Below, piece by piece: positions 25,906-34,625 of a stretch of 64,000 nt of DNA. This stretch comes from Flavobacteriaceae bacterium EG-1 (GTDB taxonomy: Bacteria > Bacteroidota > Bacteroidia > Flavobacteriales > Flavobacteriaceae): positions 28,108 to 92,107 of the forward strand of contig NZ_WJPK01000002.1 of the NCBI RefSeq assembly GCF_009649685.1, written 5' to 3'. How positions within the stretch are numbered: position 1 is the first letter of the stretch; the number at the start of each line of letters is the position of its first letter. Below the pieces are notes generated by a model, which was not told the DNA's origin, made no database searches, and worked only from the letters and a program-made list of their open reading frames with translations. A program made the translations under genes and the position numbers.

Positions 25906-27204
25906 TTATAAAACTGGAATTCCTGGATTCGGAATTACATAATTTCCGTCGTCCTTTGGCGCGTTTGGCATCTTCATATCCCATGTTAAATTTTCTGGAA
26001 CAATACTCAAACTAGACTCTCTAGCATCTCTTAATTCAATAATCTTGCCAGATTCTATAGCCATTCTACCCATAATAGTTGTCATTGTACTTTCAGCACC
26101 ATATTCCGTATTATTTACATATGGCTTTGTACCTAAAATAGCCCCAACAAAAACATCTTGTTCAATTTGCGAAGAAGAAGGGTCATCTTTATCACGGTAT
26201 CTCCAAAGTGAATTTCCTTTCAAATCTACTATCTGAAAACGTTCATCGGCCTTCGCTTTAGATCCTTGTATATTAAAACCCATTCGATTTGCACAATTAT
26301 CCATTTGCCTACATTGCACATGTAATTTGGTACCATCTGCATATTCAAATTCCGCATAATGATGGTCAAAAATTTCACCATGGTTGGGACCTTTAAGCAT
26401 TGCTCTTCCACCCATACCACTTGCCTTAATGGGAAAATCTTTTTTAATCCAATTAACAACATCAATTTGATGAATGGCTTGACCTGCTAATTGACCACCC
26501 CATAGCCAATTAAAATAATGCCAATTACTTATTTGATATTCTAACTCAGTCTGATTCGGTTTTCTCGGATGTACGGTGGCAATACCTACATTATAATAAA
26601 CATCCATAGAAAGCACATCACCAATATCACCAGCATGAATTTTAGACACCATTTTATTAAGTGCAATTTCGTATCTGGATTGCAGACCTACCACTACATT
26701 CAATTTTTTTTCCGTAGCAGTTTTACCTACCTCGATTATTTTACGATATCCTGGTCCATCTACTGCTAATGGTTTTTCCATAAAAACATGTTTACCATTT
26801 GCAATAGCATATTCAAAATGTGCTGGTCTAAAGCCAGGAGGTGTTGCCAAAATTACAGCATCACATTCGTCAATAACCTTTTTGTACGCATCTAATCCTA
26901 AAAACTGTCGTTCTTTTGGCACATTCACTTGTGTTGCGAAATCTTGAGAAACTCTTTGCACACTATTGTCCAGTTCATGTTGAAAAACATCACCCATGGC
27001 CACTAATTGCACAGACTCAGAAGCTGTTAAGGCTTGAAATATTGCACCGGTACCGCGACCTCCACAACCTACTAGTCCAAGTTTAATTTTTTGCGCTCCT
27101 AATACATTTGCACTTGAAAAGGCTGGTAGATGACTAAACACCATTCCTGCTGCTACCGTTTTTGAAGTTTGTTTAATAAATTTTCTTCGGGGATTCGTCT
27201 TCAT
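25906..27204 (-). CDS. Tat-exported Gfo/Idh/MocA-family oxidoreductase
   Basis: This 432-residue protein carries a twin-arginine signal (NPRRKFIK) before a hydrophobic stretch ending near residue 36. The Rossmann motif is GLVGCGGRGTG, followed by the family's MEKPLAVDGPG block and YNWHYFNWLWGG-like region. Tat export fits a protein that folds with tightly bound NAD(P), as in glucose-fructose oxidoreductase. It would oxidise or epimerise a sugar or glycoside in the periplasm. It lies 24 bp downstream of the FGE-like lipoprotein gene and 28 bp upstream of yceI. Confidence 0.87.
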   Translation of the reverse strand: MKTNPRRKFIKQTSKTVAAGMVFSHLPAFSSANVLGAQKIKLGLVGCGGRGTGAIFQALTASESVQLVAMGDVFQHELDNSVQRVSQDFATQVNVPKERQFLGLDAYKKVIDECDAVILATPPGFRPAHFEYAIANGKHVFMEKPLAVDGPGYRKIIEVGKTATEKKLNVVVGLQSRYEIALNKMVSKIHAGDIGDVLSMDVYYNVGIATVHPRKPNQTELEYQISNWHYFNWLWGGQLAGQAIHQIDVVNWIKKDFPIKASGMGGRAMLKGPNHGEIFDHHYAEFEYADGTKLHVQCRQMDNCANRMGFNIQGSKAKADERFQIVDLKGNSLWRYRDKDDPSSSQIEQDVFVGAILGTKPYVNNTEYGAESTMTTIMGRMAIESGKIIELRDARESSLSIVPENLTWDMKMPNAPKDDGNYVIPNPGIPVL

Positions 27205-27228
27205 AAATCAATTATCAAATTTAAAAAT

Positions 27229-28257
27229 CTATTCATCTAACACTTTTTGCCAGAATTTTTTCTGCTCTTCAGGTGACGGTTGAATTTTTGGGCTCACCAA
27301 TCGAAAACCAACAAAGTTACTATCGGTAAACCACCAAAAACTCTTTGGAATTTGTGGATCTCTTTTTTGTAATTTTTTACTAGACCCAGTTCTTGAAGCA
27401 GAACGTAATTTATCTGGATCATCATCCCAAGACCCTCCTCTAATAACACGGGGATGAATTACCGTTGGTGTAATCCATGGATTCTTCTCTTCCGAATTTG
27501 CATATGCATCTTCCTTGTATTCATCAAGGGTCCATTCAGCTACATTACCATGCATATCATAAAGACCCCAAGCATTTGGAAGTTTAGTTCCTACTTTCGC
27601 CGACTTATTATTCGACTTTTCATAGTAAACAGCATATTTATCTAACTCCTCTACTGAATCTCCAAATGAATAAGCAGTAGTAGAACCAGCTCTAGCTGCA
27701 TATTCCCATTCTGCTTCTGTTGGTAGTCTATAGAATTTACCCGTAACAGTACTCAACCATTTACAAAAAACAAGTGCAGAATATGTAGACATACTTATCG
27801 CTGGAAAACCTTCCTTACCCATTCCATAAGAAGGATCTTCATAGGGTGGACTAGGTCTACTAATAGCATCTATCTTAATAACTTTTTCATTATCAAGTTT
27901 AACAAAGAGTTCTTGATTTTGCTTAAAGAACAATTCAAAAACATCCCAAGTCAATTCATATTTACCCATATAAAAACCATCTAAGGCAACTTGATGTTGA
28001 GGACCTTCATCTGTTTTCCTATTCACTTCAGATTCCGGACTGCCCATTGTAAAATTTCCTGAAGGTATTTCAACCATTTCAAATGTTACCTCAGTGGCCG
28101 GAACTGATTGCGTGTAACCCTCTAGTTTTTGAGAAACCACAGGAGTTTTTCCGTCTTTTTCTGAAGTTACAGTGCTTGAAGATTTACATGCCACTAAAAA
28201 CACCATTAGAATACTAACGAAAGTAATTTTATTAAATCGCAACATTTTATTTATCAT
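27229..28257 (-). CDS. FGE-sulfatase (SUMF1) domain lipoprotein without the active-site cysteines
   Basis: This 342-residue lipoprotein (LVAC, Cys24) has a formylglycine-generating-enzyme fold: FTMGSPESEVNR, YRLPTEAEWEYAARAG, GNVAEWTLDEY and VIRGGSW. True FGEs carry two cysteines in the segment after GGSW; here it reads WDDDPDKL (from Trp277) and the only other cysteine is Cys165. It is therefore probably not a sulfatase activator but a structural or binding protein like other exported members of the family. It is the first gene of the minus-strand cluster ending at 18831. No sulfatase gene is in the window. Confidence 0.85.
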   Translation of the reverse strand: MINKMLRFNKITFVSILMVFLVACKSSSTVTSEKDGKTPVVSQKLEGYTQSVPATEVTFEMVEIPSGNFTMGSPESEVNRKTDEGPQHQVALDGFYMGKYELTWDVFELFFKQNQELFVKLDNEKVIKIDAISRPSPPYEDPSYGMGKEGFPAISMSTYSALVFCKWLSTVTGKFYRLPTEAEWEYAARAGSTTAYSFGDSVEELDKYAVYYEKSNNKSAKVGTKLPNAWGLYDMHGNVAEWTLDEYKEDAYANSEEKNPWITPTVIHPRVIRGGSWDDDPDKLRSASRTGSSKKLQKRDPQIPKSFWWFTDSNFVGFRLVSPKIQPSPEEQKKFWQKVLDE

Positions 28258-28630
28258 ATTTTCAATAATTATATTTAAGAATGTTCTACAAAGTTCTGCG
28301 TAAATAATACTAATACAATCACTATCGAATGTAAAGCAGAAGAAGCAATCCCTTTTTTCAATATTTTCACCGAATAGGATTCACCTCAAAATCACATTTA
28401 AATTAACCGACAAGATAACATTTTTAATATACTTCAACCAATACCTATATTTTGAATTATAATATGATTCAATTGCCATAAATCAAAATTCATAATTACA
28501 ACAATCCGAACGTTTTTACATAAATAGCACAGATACAAACAATTAGATTATTTCTGCAAATTCACTTTGTCAATTTTAATTGAATATATATTACATTTGA
28601 ATGCTGTTATTCTAACAAATCCTTTTAAAA
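28258..28630. other. Divergent intergenic region with a promoter for the plus-strand gene
   Basis: The 373 bp lie between the minus-strand cluster and the DUF2807 gene and hold no convincing gene. The plus-strand promoter at 28566-28599 is listed separately. I found no clear minus-strand TAnnTTTG box for the FGE-like gene. Confidence 0.5.
28566..28599 (+). promoter_or_regulatory. Promoter of the DUF2807 gene
   Basis: TTTG at 28566-28569 and TACATTTG at 28592-28599 match the Bacteroidota -33 and -7 boxes with a 22-bp spacer. Transcription would start near 28606, about 25 nt before the ATG. Confidence 0.65.
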
Positions 28631-29308
28631 ATGAAAAATTTATTATTCTCGTTGTTCACATTTATTTCCTTCACAACATTAGCTCAAGAAAAAATAATCG
28701 AAGACCTAGATGATTTTACTCAAGTAAAAGCATTTGACCAAATTACTGTGACTCTTATAAAGAGTGATAAAAATCAACTTATTTTAATCGGTGACGATAT
28801 TGGCGATGTTAATATTGACAACAAAAAGGGACTACTGAAAATTAAGATGGATATTGAAAACCATATGGATGGAGACGATATAGAAGCTACTTTATATTAT
28901 TCTGGAGAATTAACGCTTTTAGACGCCAACGAAAATGCCAAGATTTTTTCAAAAGGAACATTTAAAAGCAATGACGCCAAACTAGCAGTACAAGAAGGTG
29001 CCGATATTGTAATGGAAGTTGAAATAGATAATCTTTATGTTAAATCGACATCTGGCAGCGAAGTTACGCTTACCGGAAAAGCAAAAACACAAGAAGTTGT
29101 TGCCAACGCTGGTGGAAAAGTTTACAATAAAGACCTAAGCTCTGAAGACACAAAAGTAACTGTTAATGCCGGAGGTACGGCTGAAATTAAAGCTTCGAAT
29201 AAAGTTGACGCTAAAGTACGTGCTGGTGGAAAAATAACTATTTATGGCAATCCTAAAGAAGTTAACAAAGACAAGGTATTTGGAGGTAAAATAGAAGTTA
29301 TTAAGTAA
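28631..29308 (+). CDS. DUF2807 (GIN domain) exported protein
   Basis: This 225-residue protein has a signal peptide ending at TLAQ (about residue 19). The body is a repetitive single-stranded beta-helix-like domain of the DUF2807 kind, often annotated as a putative autotransporter adhesin. Repeating elements include LLKIKMDIE, the VKSTSGSEVTLTGKA segment and VNAGGTAEIKASN. It is probably a secreted or surface structural protein. It has its own promoter and ends at a bidirectional terminator. Confidence 0.85.
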   Translation: MKNLLFSLFTFISFTTLAQEKIIEDLDDFTQVKAFDQITVTLIKSDKNQLILIGDDIGDVNIDNKKGLLKIKMDIENHMDGDDIEATLYYSGELTLLDANENAKIFSKGTFKSNDAKLAVQEGADIVMEVEIDNLYVKSTSGSEVTLTGKAKTQEVVANAGGKVYNKDLSSEDTKVTVNAGGTAEIKASNKVDAKVRAGGKITIYGNPKEVNKDKVFGGKIEVIK

Positions 29309-29364
29309 ACCTATTATTTCACTTTCTTCAAAAACTAAATCAAATCAGAATACATTTTAAATAC

Positions 29365-29397
29365 AAAAATCCCGATGAAACTTTCATCGGGATTTTT
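29365..29397. terminator. Bidirectional intrinsic terminator
   Basis: AAAAATCCCGATGAAA and its inverse TTTCATCGGGATTTTT form a near-perfect hairpin with A-runs on the left and T-runs on the right. It serves the DUF2807 gene on the plus strand and tRNA-Val on the minus strand. Confidence 0.9.
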
Positions 29398-29404
29398 AAT
29401 TAAG

Positions 29405-29479
29405 TGGGCAATGAGGGATTCGAACCCCCGACCCCCTCGGTGTAAACGAGGTGCTCTGAACCAACTGAGCTAATTGCCC
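29405..29479 (-). tRNA. tRNA-Val (anticodon TAC)
   Basis: The minus strand folds into a 75-nt cloverleaf with acceptor GGGCAAT/ATTGCCC, D arm with TAGCTCAGTTGG, anticodon stem CCTCG/CGAGG with loop TTTACAC, and T loop TTCGAAT. The discriminator is A and CCA is not encoded. It reads GTA and related valine codons. Confidence 0.95.
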
Positions 29480-29552
29480 CACTGCTTATCCGCTTAGGAG
29501 GGTGCAAATATAAACTAGTTTTTGAGATGCCAAAAGAAAAAAAAGAAAAATA

Positions 29553-30764
29553 TTAAACAACTTCGGCGACTACGAACGTACTTCCTCCTATAAATATAAA
29601 ATCATGCTTAGTTGCCTCCTGTCTAGCGACAGCATAAGCTTCTTCAACATTTTTGAATATCATTCCTTTAATCCCATATTTTAAGGCCTTTTCTTTCAAT
29701 TCTAAAACTTCTAGACCTCTTTGAATATTAGGTCTAGTGAAATAATAAATTGCATCCTTTGGAAAAAGAGGCAATATTCCTTCAAGATTTTTATCCTTAA
29801 CAAATCCTAAAACAATATGTAATTTTTGAAATTTTTGCTTTTCTAATTGTTGTAGTACTTCAATTAAACCCTCCTTATTATGAGCAGTATCACAAACTAT
29901 GGTAGGGTTTTCACCTAAAACCTGCCACCTACCTAATAAACCTGTATTTTCTAACACCTTGAATAATCCTCTTTTTATGTGCTCTTCAGTTATTTCAAAC
30001 CCCTTAAGTTGTTTAACCACCTCAACAACTCCCTTAATGTTTTTCTTTTGATAAGCACCTAATAGGGAAGTACTATATTCTTCATGCGATTTTTGATCTG
30101 CAAAAACAATACTAACATTTCTTTCTTTTGAGATTTTCAGAAAAGTATCTGCAATCTCTTCTTGAAATTCAGATATTACCACAGGAACCCCTTCTTTAAT
30201 TATACCTGCCTTTTCTATTGCAATTTTCCCTAATGTATCACCCAATATATCCACATGATCCAATCCAATATTGGTAATTAATGACACTTCGGGTGTAATA
30301 ATATTAGTAGAATCTAGCCTACCCCCCAATCCAACTTCAACAATTGCTATATCTACTGAATTCTCAGCAAAGTAATCGAATGCCATACCTACAGTCATTT
30401 CGAAAAACGAGAGCTTGTTTTCCTGCAAATACTTCCTATGACTTGCAATGAAATTGACAACATAATCTTTATCAACAGATTTGCCGTTAACTCGTATTCG
30501 TTCTCGAAAATCTCTTAGATGTGGGGAAGTGTAAAGCCCTGTTTTATATCCAGCCTCTTGCAATATAGAAGCCAACATATGACTACTTGAGCCTTTACCA
30601 TTGGTACCTGCTACATGTATACTTTTAAATTTACTCTCGGGATTTCCTAAATAATGTGCTAGGGAAATACTTTTATCAAGTTTTGCATTTAGGGCTTTTT
30701 TACCTTTTTGCTGATACATTGGAAGTTGGCTAAACATCCAATCTAAAGTCTCTTTATAGGTCAC
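29553..30764 (-). CDS. folC: Folylpolyglutamate synthase/dihydrofolate synthase
   Basis: This 403-residue cytoplasmic ligase of the Mur/FolC family has the ATP loop HVAGTNGKGSSSHML, the FEMTVGMAFDYFA and VEVGLGGRLDSTN motifs, a TNIGLDHVDILGDT block and the C-terminal CDTAHNKEG. It adds glutamate to dihydropteroate and to folates. Its start overlaps the stop of the TonB-like gene by 4 bp, an arrangement seen in other Flavobacteria. The length is normal and no residues are missing. Confidence 0.95.
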   Translation of the reverse strand: MTYKETLDWMFSQLPMYQQKGKKALNAKLDKSISLAHYLGNPESKFKSIHVAGTNGKGSSSHMLASILQEAGYKTGLYTSPHLRDFRERIRVNGKSVDKDYVVNFIASHRKYLQENKLSFFEMTVGMAFDYFAENSVDIAIVEVGLGGRLDSTNIITPEVSLITNIGLDHVDILGDTLGKIAIEKAGIIKEGVPVVISEFQEEIADTFLKISKERNVSIVFADQKSHEEYSTSLLGAYQKKNIKGVVEVVKQLKGFEITEEHIKRGLFKVLENTGLLGRWQVLGENPTIVCDTAHNKEGLIEVLQQLEKQKFQKLHIVLGFVKDKNLEGILPLFPKDAIYYFTRPNIQRGLEVLELKEKALKYGIKGMIFKNVEEAYAVARQEATKHDFIFIGGSTFVVAEVV

Positions 30765-31705
30765 TCCCCTAACTTAAAATTCACAACTACAAAACCTACC
30801 TGCTGACTAGGCGCATTAGAATCTAAATTCCATTTATGCTTAAAAGCAGTTTTCTTTGCTGGTTCTAACAAACACGAGCTATTATTGGTAGTACCTCGCA
30901 CACCAGGTGTAGCACTAATTACATTTCCATTCTTATCAACCACAATTTTCACTACTACTCTTCCAGCCTCATTACATTGCTGGGCAACCTTACCACGACT
31001 AACCAAAGATCTTCCGTTGAGCCCATAACCACCTGTTCCGCTTCCCGATCCAGGACTTCCATAATAGCTAGTTGCATAAGGATCACCATCAGGTGAACCT
31101 TTATCACCTGCTCTATTGTCATCGCCTTCTGAACCTGAAGCAGTTCCATCAGATTTGTTTAAACCGCCCATCAATTCATCAAGCTTTTTCTTCTTAGCCT
31201 CTTGTTCTTTTCTAGCTTTCTCTTCCGCTTCCCGTTTTTCTTGAGCTATTTTAGCAGCCTTAGCCTTTTCCCTTTGTATGGCCTCATCTCTTTTACGCTG
31301 TGCCTCTTTCGCTGCATTCTCAGCTTTTTGTTTCGCTTCTTTTGCCTGTTTAATTTTTATAGCCTCTTCACTTTCTTGGGTAAGTACTTTTTCTGAAGGA
31401 GTCTCTTTTTCCGCTACTGCTACAGGTTCTTCTTCGACTACTTCTTCCACAGCCTCTTCTATCACTTCTTCTTGTATTGTAGGTTCAACTGGAGGCGTAT
31501 CCAATGGCTCTGAGCGTATTTTCTCTTTAGGTTGTACATTTCCAGACCCAAAGTTTGTAGTACCAAAATTAACAGATATACCCATTTCTTCAGGAGGATC
31601 CATATAAGTCATCCCTATATAGAATAAGATAAGTACAAGCGCACTTAAAATAGCGGTTGTAATTGTAAATGATTTTTTCTTGTGTCTCGTATCTAGTAAA
31701 GGCAT
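30761..31705 (-). CDS. TonB-like energy transducer
   Basis: This 314-residue protein has one N-terminal transmembrane helix (about 14-33). A long periplasmic linker follows, rich in Pro and Glu and then in Lys/Ala/Glu coiled-coil-forming sequence (about 75-180), then a Gly/Ser-rich stretch. A TonB-type C-terminal domain (about 235-314) includes GRVVVKIVVDKNGNV. With ExbB and ExbD directly upstream it would form an energy-transducing complex for outer-membrane receptors. It overlaps folC by 4 bp. The low-complexity linker also produces long antisense reading frames that are not genes. Confidence 0.88.
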   Translation of the reverse strand: MPLLDTRHKKKSFTITTAILSALVLILFYIGMTYMDPPEEMGISVNFGTTNFGSGNVQPKEKIRSEPLDTPPVEPTIQEEVIEEAVEEVVEEEPVAVAEKETPSEKVLTQESEEAIKIKQAKEAKQKAENAAKEAQRKRDEAIQREKAKAAKIAQEKREAEEKARKEQEAKKKKLDELMGGLNKSDGTASGSEGDDNRAGDKGSPDGDPYATSYYGSPGSGSGTGGYGLNGRSLVSRGKVAQQCNEAGRVVVKIVVDKNGNVISATPGVRGTTNNSSCLLEPAKKTAFKHKWNLDSNAPSQQVGFVVVNFKLGE

Positions 31706-31814
31706 TGGGCCAACTCTTTTTTCAAGTTCAAATCAAAAATGCTGCCAAAAAGTAGCAAACACTAAATTAAACAATATGTAGGTATGATGTGAGCGTACTT
31801 TTTATAAAATCAAG

Positions 31815-32207
31815 TTAATTAGGCCTAACAGCCAAAATAACCTTGTAATTATTTCTATTTGCGATATCCATCACATTTACAGCCTCTTTTATAGCAACAC
31901 TTTCCTCTGCTCTAAGAATTATTGTTGGCTTATCTTGTCCGTCCAAAGCCTTTTTCAATTCAACTTCAATATAATCTCCATTAATTCTTTCGTTATTTAC
32001 GAAATACTGTAAATTCTTATCAATACTTACCGAAACATTTTGAGTATTCGTAGACTTCCCTTTCGCTTTTGGCAATAGTAAATCTAAGGCATTTGGAGAA
32101 TTAGCTGTTAACATGAAAAATATCAACAAGAGAAAAACTATGTCGGTCATTGACGACATACTAAAATCGGGACTAACCTTATTTCTTCCTTTCAATTTCA
32201 TAAACAA
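31815..32207 (-). CDS. exbD: ExbD/TolR-family biopolymer transporter
   Basis: This 130-residue protein has one N-terminal transmembrane helix that includes the family's essential aspartate in the SMTDIVFLLLIFFMLT region, then a periplasmic domain ending in ILAVRP. It pairs with ExbB to couple the proton gradient to TonB movement. It lies 3 bp after exbB. Confidence 0.93.
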   Translation of the reverse strand: MFMKLKGRNKVSPDFSMSSMTDIVFLLLIFFMLTANSPNALDLLLPKAKGKSTNTQNVSVSIDKNLQYFVNNERINGDYIEVELKKALDGQDKPTIILRAEESVAIKEAVNVMDIANRNNYKVILAVRPN

Positions 32208-32210
32208 CTA

Positions 32211-32903
32211 CTAAAGAGGTTCGTTCAATAAATCTAAAAACTCTACAGCATTGGCTTCCATTTTATGAACAACCTTATCCGTTCTATTAACCAAGTGATT
32301 ATAACCTATATACGCAATAATTCCGACAATAAGACCAGCAACAGTAGTGGTCATTGCCGTGTAAATTCCTGAAGCCAAAGACCCCATTTCTGCTTGCCCT
32401 CCACTAGTTGCCATTTCGTGAAATGCTAAAATCATACCGATAACGGTCCCTAAAAATCCAATCATCGGGGCGGCCCCCGCAACAGTTGCTAAAACACTAA
32501 CATTTTTTTCCAACTTATATACCTCTAATGTTCCTGCATTTTCAATAGCTGTATTTATATCATCAAGAGGCTTGCCAATTCTAGACACACCCTTCTCTGT
32601 TAACCTAGCTACTGGAGAATCTGTTTGAGCACATAACATTTTTGCTGCATCAAGTTTACCGCTTGTTACATAATCTCTAATTTGATTCATGAAATTCTTA
32701 TCTATTTTAGAAGCTGCTTTAATAGCAAAAAGTCTTTCAAAATAAATATAGCAAGCAACAAATAATAAAATAAACAAAACTCCTATTATTACGATACTAC
32801 CAGTACCACCGCTAAAAATTAAATCTATTACAGAAAGCGTTTTTTCTTCCGAAAGTGCCTCACCCATTGCTGGATCTTGTGCTAGGTCTTGAAAAATTGA
32901 CAT
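32211..32903 (-). CDS. exbB: ExbB/TolQ/MotA-family proton channel
   Basis: This 230-residue protein has three transmembrane segments, around 35-52, 130-155 and 175-200. The motifs ATVAGAAPMIGFLGTVIGMI and IYTAMTTTVAGLIVGI are typical of ExbB/TolQ. It forms the proton channel of the TonB-energising complex with the ExbD and TonB-like proteins encoded next. Confidence 0.94.
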   Translation of the reverse strand: MSIFQDLAQDPAMGEALSEEKTLSVIDLIFSGGTGSIVIIGVLFILLFVACYIYFERLFAIKAASKIDKNFMNQIRDYVTSGKLDAAKMLCAQTDSPVARLTEKGVSRIGKPLDDINTAIENAGTLEVYKLEKNVSVLATVAGAAPMIGFLGTVIGMILAFHEMATSGGQAEMGSLASGIYTAMTTTVAGLIVGIIAYIGYNHLVNRTDKVVHKMEANAVEFLDLLNEPL

Positions 32904-32953
32904 ATAAATTCCCTTTGATTAGTTGCTTTAATAACGGTAGTTTATCGATTAAA

Positions 32954-34291
32954 TTATGCGTTTAATATGAAATCTCTCAAGAATACAAAAGTCAATGCCC
33001 CAGCCACAAAACCAATAAGTGCCAACCAAGCTATTTTCTTAAGATACCAGAAGAAATCAATTTTCTCCATACCCATAGCAACAACTCCTGCGGCAGAACC
33101 TATTATTAACATACTACCACCTGTACCAGCAGAATAGGCAATAAAATGCCATAGTGGATTATCCATCGGTTCAGAGAACATACCTAAACTGGCAGCTACC
33201 AATGGTACATTGTCAATTACTGCTGACCCCACACCAAATAACATTACAACAATATCTGTGTTTGGAATCGCCGTATTTAAACTTTCAGCATAATGAAATA
33301 AAATCCCTAAGGACTCTAAGGCTGCAACTGCTAACAATATTCCTAAGAAAAATAAAATACTAGGCAATTCAATCTTAGACAATGAGCTATGTACTGGACT
33401 ATGATGGCCTACCGAATCATCGCCTTCACCATCAACATTAGACATACTAAATTTAGAATTACTATAAATTTCAGCAAAAGTTGCAACAACAGCTAAAGAC
33501 AACATCATACCCACATAAGGAGGTAAATGCGTAACCGTTTTAAAGAAAGGAACAAAAACAATAGCCCCCAATCCTAAATAAAGCATGGTTGCTCCGTATT
33601 TAGATTTAGACTCTTCCAAATTACTAACATCACTATCAATATTTCCTTTAAACGCTTTAAATTGACTTGCAATTAAAACAGGAACTACCATACAAACTAT
33701 TGACGGGATTAAAACATGCTCGACCAATTGTAAAGCAGAAACTTTATTTGCAATCCACAACATTGTGGTCGTCACATCACCAATAGGAGACCAAGCACCT
33801 CCAGCATTTGCCGTAATAATTATCATACCTGCAAACCAAAGTCTGGTTTCACGATCATTAATTACTTTTTGAAGTATTGTAATCAAAACAATTGTAGCAG
33901 TTAAATTATCAATAATTGCAGACAATATAAATGCTAACACAGAGAATAACCACAATAATTTCCGCTTACTTTTTGTTTTTATAAAACCTTTTATTGTAGC
34001 AAAACCATCAAAATAATCTATAATCTCCACAATAGTCATTGCACCCAGTAAAAAAACCAATATTTCTGCTGTCTTTCCTAAGTGATGCAATAATATTTCC
34101 TCCAAATGCGTGGGTTCAAGCTGCCGCAATTCTGTATTCACATTAAACACATCCATATGAGTTAAGGCAATAATAGCCCACAACAAAGCCATCATGGCTA
34201 AGGCAGGTATAAGCTTGTCAATTTTAAGATTATGTTCTAATGTGATAGCAAGATACCCAGCTAGAAATACAATGATAATAATGGTTTCCAT
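32954..34291 (-). CDS. nhaD: Na+/H+ antiporter NhaD
   Basis: This 445-residue inner-membrane protein has about 12 helices and matches the NhaD branch of the ion transporter superfamily, with SAIIDNLTATIVLI, GDVTTTMLWI, VIDNVPLVAAS and AGTGGSMLIIGSAAGV. It expels Na+ in exchange for protons, which suits a marine bacterium. The paired IDN segments in the two halves hold the ion-site residues of the family. It is probably transcribed separately from the exb genes, with a 50-bp gap. Confidence 0.93.
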   Translation of the reverse strand: METIIIIVFLAGYLAITLEHNLKIDKLIPALAMMALLWAIIALTHMDVFNVNTELRQLEPTHLEEILLHHLGKTAEILVFLLGAMTIVEIIDYFDGFATIKGFIKTKSKRKLLWLFSVLAFILSAIIDNLTATIVLITILQKVINDRETRLWFAGMIIITANAGGAWSPIGDVTTTMLWIANKVSALQLVEHVLIPSIVCMVVPVLIASQFKAFKGNIDSDVSNLEESKSKYGATMLYLGLGAIVFVPFFKTVTHLPPYVGMMLSLAVVATFAEIYSNSKFSMSNVDGEGDDSVGHHSPVHSSLSKIELPSILFFLGILLAVAALESLGILFHYAESLNTAIPNTDIVVMLFGVGSAVIDNVPLVAASLGMFSEPMDNPLWHFIAYSAGTGGSMLIIGSAAGVVAMGMEKIDFFWYLKKIAWLALIGFVAGALTFVFLRDFILNA

Positions 34292-34625
34292 AATAATATA
34301 GTTAGTTTAACACAGTTGTTCTGGTACTTTTTAAATTACCAAATCACTAATGTATAGCGATGTTAGAATTTGGTCTAAATATATTCAAAATTGCCATTCT
34401 AATTGTACTCAAATGACTATTAAATATTAAAAAATCTCGAATTTCTTCTCCAAACATCACGAAATGAAGGCTCAACGCAATACTCTATTTGAAACATTTA
34501 ACATAAAGCGAAACTAAATTTAGTAGTTTAAACCACTTATAATTAAAAAGCTATTTTTAAGGGTAACATAAAATCAACATCAGCCTTGTATCTTTGTTTA
34601 ATATCAAATAATATAATTTTCAACT
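34292..34625. other. Divergent intergenic region between nhaD and acyl-CoA dehydrogenase
   Basis: This 334-bp region holds no gene that I can support. Near its right end TATCTTTG (34589-34596) is an exact TAnnTTTG -7 box for the plus-strand gene, about 30 bp before its ATG. No -33 TTTG was clear. Confidence 0.55.

Noticed and set aside
27229..28257. Sulfatase-activating formylglycine-generating enzyme
   Set aside because: The cysteines after GGSW needed for that activity are missing and no sulfatase gene is nearby.
31202..31607. Two long antisense plus-strand frames rich in Ser/Phe/Leu
   Set aside because: They are the reverse of the Lys/Ala/Glu low-complexity linker of the TonB-like gene and have no start context of their own.
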